A stretch of 64,000 bases of DNA from JBJMHZ01 sp045807125 (GCA_045807125.1 JBJMHZ010000009.1:133734-197733), one strand, 5' to 3'. Positions 46,841-55,310 are shown, counted from the stretch's first letter. Notes: generated from the letters alone by a model not told the origin. Numbers and translations: made by a program.

Positions 46841-48078
46841 GACGCCCCTCCACCCCGGCCCACGTTGACGATGGGCGAGTGCGGGCCACCGCGGACGAGC
46901 AGCCCACTGGCACCGTCCCCGTACAGGTACATCCCGAGGACGAAGTAGAAGGGGACCGTCGTGCCGTCATGCCCCGGGAGCTCGAGGCTCGACGCCTGAA
47001 CCCGGCGCTGGCAGTTCCAGCCGGAGATGTCGGCGCTCAGCAGCCGGCGGAGCTCGTCCCGCCCGTACTGGTCCCCCATGACGACCCCGGCGCCGCCGTA
47101 CGAGTAGCTCCGCTTGAGGACCAGCTGGTCCTTGTCGGCCAGCACCGCGTCGAGATTGTCGCGATCCAGGTCGAAGGTGTGCGGCACGTACCGCTGGACG
47201 ACGTCCAGCTCCTCCTCGGTCAGGAGCTGCTGGTGCTCGGCCTTGCACAGCAGGGACAACCACCGGCGGTGCATCTTCAGCTCCGCCTCGAAGAAGGACG
47301 AGAACGTGGCTCCGCTGTCACGCAGGGCCACCAGGAAGGCACCGCCATCGGTCGTGTCGGCGAACGTGACCAGCCGGTGGATGAGCGTCCGCTCGGCCTC
47401 CTCGGGCGCCAGCCATTCGGCCGGGTAGGTCTTCTCGTCGTGGTAGCAGATCTCGAGGTCGGGCGCCATCAGGCGCAGGTAGCGCTGCAGCAGCCATTTC
47501 TCGCCGTATCCGGCCGTCCGGTGCTCCGTGCTGTCCAGGATGACGAAGCGGGTGAAGCCGCCCCGCCGGCACTCGGTCAGGTAGAGGTACGCCTGCTGCC
47601 GGATCGGCGATACGCCCGAGACCGAACGACCGAGCAGCTCGGCGAAGGCCTGGGCGCTGTAGTAGCACTCCGTCCCGCCCACGCCGGAGAAGTGGTTGAG
47701 CTCGCAGAAGCAGTAGCCGGAGTCGGTCGGGATGATGTCGGCGCGCAGCATCCGCAACCCTGACGAGGCGAGGGCGGGCCAGTCCAGTTGGGCGGCCATG
47801 GCGGCGGGCACGTTGAACATCTGCTGCAGCTCGTCGCTCGTCCGCGTTGCGCACAGGTGCCGCAGCAGCTTCTCCTGCGCCTCGACCAGGACGCGCGTCG
47901 CGCGAGTCAGCGCAGCGTGGACCGCCGGGTCGATCCGGAAGTAGTACGGCATCGGATGGTAGGTGATGCCCAGGTCGACCAGGAGCTGCTCGGCACCGCG
48001 GGCGGCCATCCGGTAATCGAGCGAGCGCGACTCCTCGCGTTGCGCGGCGAGGAACGACCGGTTGTAGTCGATGAACAT
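46822..48078 (-). CDS. ATP-grasp-like ligase, paralogue 2
   Basis: This 418-residue paralogue of the protein at 38135 has the same opening (M-F-I-D-Y-N-R-S-F), P-Y-Y-F-R-I-D near residue 43, C-E-L-N-H-F-S-G-V-G near 122, L-K-R-S-Y-S-Y-G-G-A-G-V near 320 and terminal S-W-A-F-V-E. Length and gap pattern are nearly identical, so the pair arose by duplication and probably uses different acceptor or donor substrates. The gene lies 1 nt after the amidase stop and overlaps the CAR start by 19 nt, which suggests the ligated product may be the CAR substrate. Confidence 0.6.
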   Translation of the reverse strand: MFIDYNRSFLAAQREESRSLDYRMAARGAEQLLVDLGITYHPMPYYFRIDPAVHAALTRATRVLVEAQEKLLRHLCATRTSDELQQMFNVPAAMAAQLDWPALASSGLRMLRADIIPTDSGYCFCELNHFSGVGGTECYYSAQAFAELLGRSVSGVSPIRQQAYLYLTECRRGGFTRFVILDSTEHRTAGYGEKWLLQRYLRLMAPDLEICYHDEKTYPAEWLAPEEAERTLIHRLVTFADTTDGGAFLVALRDSGATFSSFFEAELKMHRRWLSLLCKAEHQQLLTEEELDVVQRYVPHTFDLDRDNLDAVLADKDQLVLKRSYSYGGAGVVMGDQYGRDELRRLLSADISGWNCQRRVQASSLELPGHDGTTVPFYFVLGMYLYGDGASGLLVRGGPHSPIVNVGRGGGASWAFVE

Positions 48079-48079
48079 G

Positions 48080-49549
48080 TCATCCCTCACGGGCCTCTGA
48101 TCCGCCGGCAGCCGGGGCGAGCGACGGGCGCCGGTGGCGCTCGCCAAGCTCGCCCTCCAGCGCCGCAGCCACCCGCAGGACCGTCGCTTCGTCGAACGGC
48201 CGCCCGATCACCTGCAGCCCGATGGGCAAGCCGTTCGGTGCGAATCCCGTCGGCAGCGACAGGGCCGGATGCCCCGTCACGCTGAACGGGATGGTCTGCA
48301 TCTCGCTCACCAGCTTCGGTGGCGGCCAGTCCGTCCCGAAGTCGGCGAAGCGCGCAGCGGTGGTCTGCCCGCACGCGGTGACGAGGACGTCGTGGTGGGC
48401 GAGGGCCCGCTGCTGGAGCTCCCTCGTCAGCCGGCGCCGCATGTCGTGCGCCCGCAGCAGGTCGGCGGCCAGGACCCCGGCCCCCGGCATGATCCGCTGG
48501 TAGGTGAACCGGCCGAACGACCGTGGCCTGCTGCGCAGGTCGTCCTCGTGGAGCGCGAACGCCTCGGCCGCCATGATGATGCGGCCGCATGCGTCGAACA
48601 GGGCGTAGTCGGGAAGCTCGACCTCCTCGACCGTGGCACCGAGGCGCTCGAGCGCCTCGAGCGCCCGCTCGATGCCGGTCACGATCTCCGGCATGGTCGC
48701 AGGGTCCGTCGCGTACCAGCCCGGCGAGTGCGCCACTCGCAGGCCCGCCACGCCATCGGCCAGCCCGGCCGCGTAGTCGGGCACCGGCACGTCGCGGGTC
48801 CGCTGATCGGCCGGGTCGCCCCCGGCGATCGCCCGCAGCGCGACCGCCACGTCGCCGACCGTCCATGCCAGCGGCCCGAAATGGTCGAGGGTGAAGGACA
48901 GCTGCTGAGCGCCGCGGCCCGACACGCGGCCGTGCGTCGGCTTGAGCCCCACCGCACCGCAGTGGAACGCCGGGCCACGGATGGACCCGCTGGTGTCGGA
49001 GGCGATGGCGACGCGCACCAGTCCAGCGGCCACCGCCGCTCCCGCGCCCGACGACGAGCCGCTCGGCACGTGCTCGTCGCTCCACGGGTTGCGGGCCGGC
49101 GGGGAGGGCAGGTCGAAGCTCGGTCCGCCCACGGCGAGCTCGTACGTCGTCAGCTTCCCGAGCAGGACGCCACCCCCTGCCCGCAGCCGGCTCTCGACGG
49201 CGCTGTCCTCGCTCGCCACGCGGTCGACCGTCAGCCACGAGCAGTTCGTCGTCGGCAGGCCCTGGACGTCGAAGATGTCCTTCAGGGCGTACGGGATGCC
49301 GTGCATGGGCCCGCGGTCGACCCCGGCGCGCAGCTCGCGATCGGCCTGCGCGGCGCGCTGCAGCGCCAGCTCGTCGGTGACGAGGACGAACGAGCGCAGC
49401 GCCGGGTCGTGCTCGCGGATCATCGCCAGGGCGTGCCGCACGAGCTCTTCGGAGGTGAGCTTCCCGGCCCGCAGCAGCGCTCCAGCCTCCTCGATCGAGA
49501 GCTCGCCGAGGGACGTGGACCCGTCGTGGGCGGCCGCCGCGTCAAGCAT
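48080..49549 (-). CDS. amidase-signature hydrolase, AtzE-like
   Basis: This is a 489-residue amidase-signature enzyme with the Ser-cisSer-Lys triad: Lys90 in Y-A-L-K-D-I-F-D, the G-S-S-S-G loop at 164-168 and nucleophile Ser189 in D-T-S-G-S-I-R. The following partner-type small gene marks it as AtzE/GatA-like. Such proteins hydrolyse or transfer amide groups. In this cluster it could trim a protecting amide or form a product amide. Its ATG overlaps the small gene's stop by 8 nt. The exact substrate cannot be read from the sequence. Confidence 0.88.
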   Translation of the reverse strand: MLDAAAAHDGSTSLGELSIEEAGALLRAGKLTSEELVRHALAMIREHDPALRSFVLVTDELALQRAAQADRELRAGVDRGPMHGIPYALKDIFDVQGLPTTNCSWLTVDRVASEDSAVESRLRAGGGVLLGKLTTYELAVGGPSFDLPSPPARNPWSDEHVPSGSSSGAGAAVAAGLVRVAIASDTSGSIRGPAFHCGAVGLKPTHGRVSGRGAQQLSFTLDHFGPLAWTVGDVAVALRAIAGGDPADQRTRDVPVPDYAAGLADGVAGLRVAHSPGWYATDPATMPEIVTGIERALEALERLGATVEEVELPDYALFDACGRIIMAAEAFALHEDDLRSRPRSFGRFTYQRIMPGAGVLAADLLRAHDMRRRLTRELQQRALAHHDVLVTACGQTTAARFADFGTDWPPPKLVSEMQTIPFSVTGHPALSLPTGFAPNGLPIGLQVIGRPFDEATVLRVAAALEGELGERHRRPSLAPAAGGSEAREG

Positions 49550-49760
49550 CCGGGCGCTCCGGCTCGGCGCGGCGAAGCAGCGCGGTCATCTCCCGCAGCG
49601 CCCGGTAGCCGTGCAGCACGCCGTCCGCGAGATCGGCCGGTACGTCGATGCCCAGGCGCCTGGTCACGACGGCGAGCTCGGCCCGTGCATCGGCATCGGC
49701 ATCGGCCCTCGGGACGACCGCGCCGGCCCCCTCGGCGCTACCGTCACTCGGCGGCGTCAT
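49542..49760 (-). CDS. AtzG/DUF4089-like small amidase partner
   Basis: The 72-residue helical protein is like AtzG/DUF4089 and GatC, the small subunits that pack onto amidase-signature enzymes. Its C-terminal half A-V-V-T-R-R-L-G-I-D-V-P, G-V-L-H-G-Y-R-A-L-R-E-M-T-A-L-L matches the family pattern. The N-terminal 20 residues are Ala/Asp-rich. It overlaps the peptidase by 17 nt and the amidase by 8 nt, which is strong evidence that it is a real coupled gene. The role is probably to stabilise the amidase at 48080. Confidence 0.72.
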   Translation of the reverse strand: MTPPSDGSAEGAGAVVPRADADADARAELAVVTRRLGIDVPADLADGVLHGYRALREMTALLRRAEPERPDA

Positions 49761-51225
49761 CGGATCCTGGGACGCGCGGGCCGGCCTCGCGCTGCGCGGC
49801 GAGCCAGGCCTCGATCTCGCGCGAGGCCGTGGGCAGCGCGGCGGACAGCACCCGCGCGCCGTCGCTCGTGACGAGCACGTCGTCCTCGAGCCGGACGCCG
49901 ATGCCCCGCAGCTCGGCTGGCACCAGCTCGTCGTGCGGCTGGAGGTAGAGCCCGGGCTCCATCGTGAGCACGTAGTTCTCGCGCAGGACCCCGGCGGCGT
50001 AGGCCTCCGGCCTGGCATGCCCGCAGTCGTGGATGTCCAGCCCGAGCATGTGCCCGAAGCCGTGCAGGGTCCATCGACGGTAGGCCTGGCGGTCGCTGTC
50101 CATCGCTTCGTCCACGCTGCAGGGCAGCAGGCCCAGGTCGCGCAGGCCCTCTGCCAGCACGCGCATGCAGGTCAGGTGGACGTCGCGGAACGCGACGCCG
50201 GGGGCCATCACGGCGAGCCCTGCGCACCGCGAGGCATGGACGATGTCGTGGACGTCGCGCTGGGCAGGGGTGAACGTGCCCGAGACGGGAACCACCCGCG
50301 TCAGGTCGGCCGTGTAGCAGTTGACGTTCTCGACGCCCATGTCCATGAGCAGGACCTGCCCTGGCGCAACGACGTCGTTGTTGCGGGTCCAGTGCAGGAT
50401 CGTGGACCGCGGGCCGCCGGCGACGATGGAGAGGTATCCGGGACCGTTGCCGGAGCACCGGGCGCGCCACGCGAAGATGCCGTCGATGAACCGCTCGGTG
50501 ACCTGGCGGTCGGCCGGCAGTCGCCTGGCCACGTCCTCGAACCCCAGCACGGTGGCGTCCACCGCGTCCTGGAGCTGCTCGATCTCCCACTCGTCCTTCT
50601 CGAGCCGCAGCTCGGCGAGGACGCTGGCGAGCAGCGCGTCGCTCTCGGCGCGCTCGGCGGTCATGGGCAGGAGCCCGGCGTCGATCCCGGCGTCGTAGCC
50701 GCGCAGGACGCGCGTGATCCCGCCCGCTGGTGGGGTCCGTACCGCGGCCGGCAGCTCCGCGAGCGTCCGGGTATCGATCTCGAGGATCACCGACTTCTCG
50801 CGCGCCGAGTAGCGCCTGCCGTGCCAGATCTCGCCGTCCATGCGGTCGAGGTACTGCGCGCCGGACGACGTGTCCGAGCGCGGCTGCACGTACAGGACCG
50901 CGTCGTGCCCGTCGCCCGTCGGGTGCAGCACCAGCACCGAGCACGGGTCCTGGTCGCCGGTCAGGTAGAGGAAGTCGCTGCAGCCCCGGAAGCTGTACGG
51001 CGCGCCGAACGTCCGCGAGTGGATGGTGCCGGTGGGGATGACGAGGGTGTCGCCCGGGAACGCGGCGGACAGCGCCGCGCGGCGCCGGGCGAGGTGCTTG
51101 ACCTGGGGCACGGGGGTGAGGTCGACCTCGTCCTCCCGCCAGCCGGTCAGCATGAGGTCGAGGAACTGCTGGGGCAGCTTCGCGTCGTGCACGCCCCGGA
51201 TCTCTTCCCGCCCGATGTTCCTCAT
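49744..51225 (-). CDS. M24 metallopeptidase, aminopeptidase P-like
   Basis: This is a 493-residue Xaa-Pro aminopeptidase-type M24 enzyme with an N-terminal creatinase-like domain. All five metal ligands are readable: Asp295, Asp307, His392 (G-H-M-L-G-L), Glu423 (M-E-P-G) and Glu447. This is the PepP order, so a binuclear Mn/Zn site is expected. GGAGG lies 9 nt before the ATG. Its place inside a biosynthetic operon, between an ornithine cyclodeaminase-type gene and the amidase pair, suggests it trims or activates a peptide precursor; housekeeping prolidase activity is less likely. Confidence 0.9.
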   Translation of the reverse strand: MRNIGREEIRGVHDAKLPQQFLDLMLTGWREDEVDLTPVPQVKHLARRRAALSAAFPGDTLVIPTGTIHSRTFGAPYSFRGCSDFLYLTGDQDPCSVLVLHPTGDGHDAVLYVQPRSDTSSGAQYLDRMDGEIWHGRRYSAREKSVILEIDTRTLAELPAAVRTPPAGGITRVLRGYDAGIDAGLLPMTAERAESDALLASVLAELRLEKDEWEIEQLQDAVDATVLGFEDVARRLPADRQVTERFIDGIFAWRARCSGNGPGYLSIVAGGPRSTILHWTRNNDVVAPGQVLLMDMGVENVNCYTADLTRVVPVSGTFTPAQRDVHDIVHASRCAGLAVMAPGVAFRDVHLTCMRVLAEGLRDLGLLPCSVDEAMDSDRQAYRRWTLHGFGHMLGLDIHDCGHARPEAYAAGVLRENYVLTMEPGLYLQPHDELVPAELRGIGVRLEDDVLVTSDGARVLSAALPTASREIEAWLAAQREAGPRVPGSDDAAE

Positions 51226-51267
51226 CGATCCGCACCTCCGTGCCGCACGTCCAAGGTCGGGGTCCAT

Positions 51268-52212
51268 CTAAGCATCAGCGATGGACTTCAGGACGGAGCA
51301 CGTGACCAGGTCAAGCGAGGCGCATCCGGTCGAGCTGAGGACCGTCCGCCGCTCGCCGAGCCCGGCGGCATCGGGCGACTCCAGCGCGTCGAGCTCGATC
51401 GCCCCGCGGTGGATCTCGCCCGCCTCCTCGATCGCGGTGCCCAGGTCCTCGACGATCAGGATGCTCGTCCGCATCAGGTCCCTGGTCAGCTCCCGCGACT
51501 CGACGGTGTGCGCTCCCATGCAGTTGATGTGCACGTGGTCGGGCAGCTCGGTCGAGATCGGCAGCGGGTCGGCCGATGTCGTCGCGGTGGCGAGGACGTC
51601 GACGCCGCGGCTGGCGGCCTCCGCCGACTCGCAGACGACCACCCGGACGCCGGCCGGCGCGATCTCCGCGATGTGCCGGCCGAACGACCGGGCGCGCTCG
51701 GCAGTGCGGGAGTGGATGCGCACCTCCTCGATGTCGCGCACCGCCGACACGCCGTGCCACTGCTGGAGCGCCTGAACGCCGGCGCCGATGATCCCGAGCG
51801 TCTTGGCGCCCTTGAGCGCGCACGCGTCGGTGACGAGGGCCGTCACCGCGGCGCACTTCACGTTGGTCACCGCGGCGCCGTCCACCATTCCGAGGAACGC
51901 GCCGCTCGACGCGGAGAACATCGCCACGACCGAGGTGACGGTCGCCTGCCGGCCGGGCGCGGCCGGCGGGGCGATGGTGGCCGTCTTGTTCACGAACAGG
52001 TCGTAGTCGGGCGAGACCGCCGGCATGGACAGGTACTTCGTGCCCACCGCGTCCTCGATGACCTCGCGCAGCGGGACGAGCATGCGCCGGAAGGCACCGC
52101 GGCGCAGGCCGGCCCGCATCTCCTCCGCCAGCGACCGGACGAGGTCGGCGGACGGCTCGTCGGGCACCGGCAGCCAGCCGGAGCGGTCCAGGCGGTCGTC
52201 GGGGCGCGTCAC
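51268..52212 (-). CDS. ornithine cyclodeaminase/mu-crystallin-family enzyme
   Basis: This is a 314-residue NAD(P)-binding protein of the OCD family. It has the substrate block K-T-A-T-I near residue 65, V-T-A-L-V-T-D-A near 120, Rossmann L-G-I-I-G-A-G-V-Q-A near 137, and V-E-D-L near 260. Members act as ornithine cyclodeaminases, ketimine reductases or 2,3-diaminopropionate-forming enzymes (SbnB type). Without an alignment the reaction is open. Its GTG overlaps the stop of the alpha-oxoamine synthase (GTGA), so the two are coupled; this suggests it acts on the amino-ketone or amino-acid substrate of that enzyme. Confidence 0.85.
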   Translation of the reverse strand: MTRPDDRLDRSGWLPVPDEPSADLVRSLAEEMRAGLRRGAFRRMLVPLREVIEDAVGTKYLSMPAVSPDYDLFVNKTATIAPPAAPGRQATVTSVVAMFSASSGAFLGMVDGAAVTNVKCAAVTALVTDACALKGAKTLGIIGAGVQALQQWHGVSAVRDIEEVRIHSRTAERARSFGRHIAEIAPAGVRVVVCESAEAASRGVDVLATATTSADPLPISTELPDHVHINCMGAHTVESRELTRDLMRTSILIVEDLGTAIEEAGEIHRGAIELDALESPDAAGLGERRTVLSSTGCASLDLVTCSVLKSIADA

Positions 52213-53444
52213 ATGGAACCGTCCAGCGCGTCCTCGAGAGCCGATGCGAACCCCTCCGTCATCTCGCTCGTCATGTCGCCCCGCAGCATGAACCGCACGC
52301 CGGCCTGCCCGCGGGCGACGATGGGGAAGAACATCGCCGAGCAGTAGTAGCCGCGCCGGTAGAGCTCGGTGGACAGGCGCACCGCCCTGTCGTTGTCGCC
52401 CAGGACGAGGAACTTGATGTGCGAGCCGGTGCCGCGCATCTCCCGGCCCTTGAAGCGGCGGTCGAAGATCTCGATGTTCTCGGCCAGCTGGCGCTGGCGC
52501 CGGCCGAGCTCGGGGCTGCGGTGGACCTCGATGCTCCCGAGGCTGGTGCCGACGGCCGCTGTCCGGAGCCCCTGCGACCAGCCGTTCGGGCCGGACCGGT
52601 AGAGGAAGTCGTACTTGTCGGCCGAGCCCAGCATGGCGATTCCGCCGGTGCTGCCGAACGCCTTGGCGATCGAGGCCACGACGATCGTCCGGTCGTCGAG
52701 CTCCTTGAGCACCGATCGCGCGTAGCCCTCGCCGCAGGGCCCCTGGGTGGAGAGCGCGTGCGAGTCGTCGATGTACAGGTACAGGCCGTATCGCTCCTGC
52801 AGGGACTTGATGCCTTCCAGGTCGGCAAGGCCGCCGACGGAGTAGGCACCCTCGCACACGTACGCGACGCGCGGATGCGTCTTGCACAGGTCCTCGAGGA
52901 ACTGCATGTCGTTGTGCGGGCAGGTGACGACCTTCGTCTCGTCAGCGACGATCGGCTTCATGAAGTTCAGCGAGAAGTGCGCGAAGTGGTCGAACACCAT
53001 GACGAGCGGCTCGCTGTCGGTGAGATGCCCGGATGCCAGCAGCGGCAGGATGGCGGCGCTGAGCACTCCGCAGGAGATCGACGGCAGCACGCGCGCGCCG
53101 AACAGGGCCGAGAGCTCCTCCTCCAGCCGGTGCATCAGGTCGAGACGGATCCGGAACTCCGCCATGGCGAGGCCCGTGATGCCCTGCTCGTGCAGTGCCT
53201 CGATGCCGGCGCCGACGACGTTCGGGTGGCTGTTCAGCCCCAGGTACGAGCAGGAGGAGAGGTTCAGGAACTCGTGACCGGTGCGGACGTCGCGCAACCG
53301 GTTCTGCCCGTCGATCGCCTCGACCCGGATGTCCAGCATGCCGCTGTCCCTCGCGAGCTTCCACGCGGCCTCGCTCGCGGGGACCATGCGCTGATTGTTC
53401 CTGTACCGGTGCGGCCCCATCACCGCGTCGTCGGTCTGGTCCAT
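52209..53444 (-). CDS. PLP-dependent alpha-oxoamine synthase (AONS-like)
   Basis: The 411-residue PLP enzyme has the AONS/KBL/ALAS/SPT fold. The catalytic Lys261 lies in S-I-A-K-A-F-G with the S-T-G-G glycine loop following; D-D-S-H-A (PLP-binding Asp/His) lies near 231 and N-L-S-S-C-S-Y-L-G-L near 61. These enzymes join an amino acid with an acyl-CoA or acyl-ACP, losing CO2. It starts 13 nt after the hydrolase gene with a GAGGAGG site. Its acyl donor in the cluster could be a CoA ester made by the CitE/MaoC pair or a fatty-acyl ACP. This is inference. Confidence 0.9.
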   Translation of the reverse strand: MDQTDDAVMGPHRYRNNQRMVPASEAAWKLARDSGMLDIRVEAIDGQNRLRDVRTGHEFLNLSSCSYLGLNSHPNVVGAGIEALHEQGITGLAMAEFRIRLDLMHRLEEELSALFGARVLPSISCGVLSAAILPLLASGHLTDSEPLVMVFDHFAHFSLNFMKPIVADETKVVTCPHNDMQFLEDLCKTHPRVAYVCEGAYSVGGLADLEGIKSLQERYGLYLYIDDSHALSTQGPCGEGYARSVLKELDDRTIVVASIAKAFGSTGGIAMLGSADKYDFLYRSGPNGWSQGLRTAAVGTSLGSIEVHRSPELGRRQRQLAENIEIFDRRFKGREMRGTGSHIKFLVLGDNDRAVRLSTELYRRGYYCSAMFFPIVARGQAGVRFMLRGDMTSEMTEGFASALEDALDGSM

Positions 53445-53457
53445 GTGCCCTCCTCGG

Positions 53458-54396
53458 TCACGCGGTCGCGGCGACGGGGGATCGAAGGAACTGCCCGAGC
53501 CGCGCGAGCGCCTGCCTCGCCTTGGCAAGGCGGACGTGGTGCAGGTGCCAGACGTGCACCATGCCGGGCCACACCTCGAGCGTGACGGGCGAGCCGGCGT
53601 CCTCGAGCTTCGCCGCGAACCGCTCCGCATCGCTCAGGAGCATCTCCCGCTCCCCCACCTGGATCAGCACCGGCGGGAAGCCGCGCACGTCCCCGTGGAG
53701 CGGCGATGCGTACGGCGTCTCGGGAGGCACGCCGTCGAGGTACGACTCCGCCACGAGGGCCACGACCCGCTTCGTGACGAGCGGGTCGACCTCCTCGTGG
53801 GTGCGGAACGTCTCGCCGGTGCCCGCGAGGTCGACCCATGGCGAGATGCACGCCGCCGCGCGCGGCATCGGCAGGTCGCGGTCCTTGGCCGCCAGCAGGG
53901 TGGCGAGCGCGAGGCCGCCGCCGGCCGAGTCGCCGCCCACGACGATGCCGTCCGGCGGCCGGCCCTCGTCGAGCAGCGCCTCGTAGGCGCTGAGCGCGTC
54001 CTCCAGCGCCGCTGGGTACCGGTTCTCCGGTGCCCGGCGGTACTGCAGGTGCACCATGGCGCAGCCCGCCGCCCGCCCGGCCTCGGCCACGAGGCTGCCG
54101 TGGCTGCGCTGCGAGCCGTAGACGTACCCCCCACCGTGCAGCCACAGGCCGATGCGCGACTCGTCGGCGCCGGGCGGCGTCAGGACGTACGCCGGCACGC
54201 CACCGACGAGCCGCTCGGTCACCTCGACGTCAGGCGCGACGGGCGTCCCCCACGCGTCGTAGAACGTCCTGGCCTCGACGATGTCGTCGGGCCAGGTGTC
54301 CGCCTCGAGATCCGCCAGCAGCTTCGTCAGCTCGGCCACGTCAGAGCCCGACATGCCGGGTACGCCCGTGGTTCTCACCGATGACATGCGTGACAT
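53458..54396 (-). CDS. HSL-family alpha/beta hydrolase/esterase
   Basis: This is a 312-residue hormone-sensitive-lipase-type esterase: oxyanion H-G-G-G-Y near residue 89, nucleophile G-D-S-A-G-G-G near 152, acid in D-P-L-V near 205 or the later E-R-E-M, and catalytic His in G-M-V-H-V-W near 284. Enzymes of this group hydrolyse short acyl esters. Its ATG lies on the stop of the preceding oxygenase gene (TGATG), so it is strongly coupled. It may remove an ester in the pathway or self-protect; the substrate is unknown. Confidence 0.88.
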   Translation of the reverse strand: MSRMSSVRTTGVPGMSGSDVAELTKLLADLEADTWPDDIVEARTFYDAWGTPVAPDVEVTERLVGGVPAYVLTPPGADESRIGLWLHGGGYVYGSQRSHGSLVAEAGRAAGCAMVHLQYRRAPENRYPAALEDALSAYEALLDEGRPPDGIVVGGDSAGGGLALATLLAAKDRDLPMPRAAACISPWVDLAGTGETFRTHEEVDPLVTKRVVALVAESYLDGVPPETPYASPLHGDVRGFPPVLIQVGEREMLLSDAERFAAKLEDAGSPVTLEVWPGMVHVWHLHHVRLAKARQALARLGQFLRSPVAATA

Positions 54397-55310
54397 CAGC
54401 TCCCGGCACCGACCGGCTGGGCCTCGACGGTCGCGGCCACCCCGCGGTGGTAGCGGTCGTGCGCAGCGGTGCGCTCGTCGGGGACCTTGGACGTGACCTC
54501 GGGCATGTCGAGCCGGTAGTGGGTGTACCACCGCTCCAGGTTGGAGCCGTCCGCGAACTGGAGCTCGACGTGCCGGATCGGGCGCTTGCCCGACTGCTGC
54601 GGGTCGGCGAGCCGCGGCATCGTGCCGGCGTGCGCGAGGCCGCCGGCCACCTCGTTGTTCAGCACGACCATGACGAGGTCGTTCTGCAGGTCGACGTCGA
54701 GCGCGACCGAGTGGTCGGCCAGGATCGCGTCGGTGTACTGCTCCTTCACCGCGACGTTGTAGCTGTGCGGCATGAGCTCGAGGAGGTCGGCCGGGTCGAC
54801 GCCGTTCCGGCTGCAGAACTCCCGCGTGTCGCAGACGATGGGCATTCCGCCGGTGATGTTGGTGTTGGGGCCGTAGATGTTGCCGATGAACGTCGTCGCG
54901 GCGTCGAAGTGGACGCACTTCGTGGTGAGGAACTCGCGGGATGCCGTGTGCTCGCTGTTCGGCGTGAACGACGTGTTCTTGTTGAACCCGTCCACGTCCA
55001 TGCTGGCCACCTGGTCGTAGCCCATCACGACCGGGCTGTGCTTCGCGACGTCGACGGTGGCCGCGAAGGCGCGGAAGATCGCCTCGAGGTAGTCCCGCGC
55101 GGCCGCGGCGTCCTCCTCGCGGTGCACGTCCATGCCGTGCTGAGCGAGCAGCTTGCTCGCGCCGTAGCAGACCGCCAGGCCGTCGCCGTCCGCGACGAGC
55201 TCGATCAGCCGTGCCGTGAGATCGTCGCCCACCGTCCGGAAGCGACCGTCGGCCAGTTCGGCATCGTAGCCGGACACGTCGACCATCGACCGCGCCACGA
55301 TGTCCTTCAT
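54396..55310 (-). CDS. Fe(II)/2-oxoglutarate-type dioxygenase, clavaminate-synthase/TauD-like
   Basis: This is a 304-residue protein whose facial triad can be read as His134-x-Asp136 in V-H-F-D-A, followed by I-T-G-G-M-P-I-V near 152. The distal His227 lies in G-L-A-H-A-G-T, with a 2OG-binding Arg at about 246 (P-I-R-H-V-E-L). This is the layout of the TauD/CAS fold, but the overall sequence is divergent (unusual F-I-G-N-I-Y-G-P-N-T-N block), so the substrate is unknown. GGAG lies 6 nt before the ATG. It is preceded by the only sizeable gap (88 nt) in this part of the operon. Confidence 0.6.
   Translation of the reverse strand: MKDIVARSMVDVSGYDAELADGRFRTVGDDLTARLIELVADGDGLAVCYGASKLLAQHGMDVHREEDAAAARDYLEAIFRAFAATVDVAKHSPVVMGYDQVASMDVDGFNKNTSFTPNSEHTASREFLTTKCVHFDAATTFIGNIYGPNTNITGGMPIVCDTREFCSRNGVDPADLLELMPHSYNVAVKEQYTDAILADHSVALDVDLQNDLVMVVLNNEVAGGLAHAGTMPRLADPQQSGKRPIRHVELQFADGSNLERWYTHYRLDMPEVTSKVPDERTAAHDRYHRGVAATVEAQPVGAGS

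Noticed and set aside
52209..53444. Serine palmitoyltransferase for sphingolipids
   Set aside because: The fold fits, but the rest of a sphingolipid set (dehydrogenase, ceramide synthase) is missing and the gene sits in an operon with OCD and oxygenases. Not excluded, but not supported.
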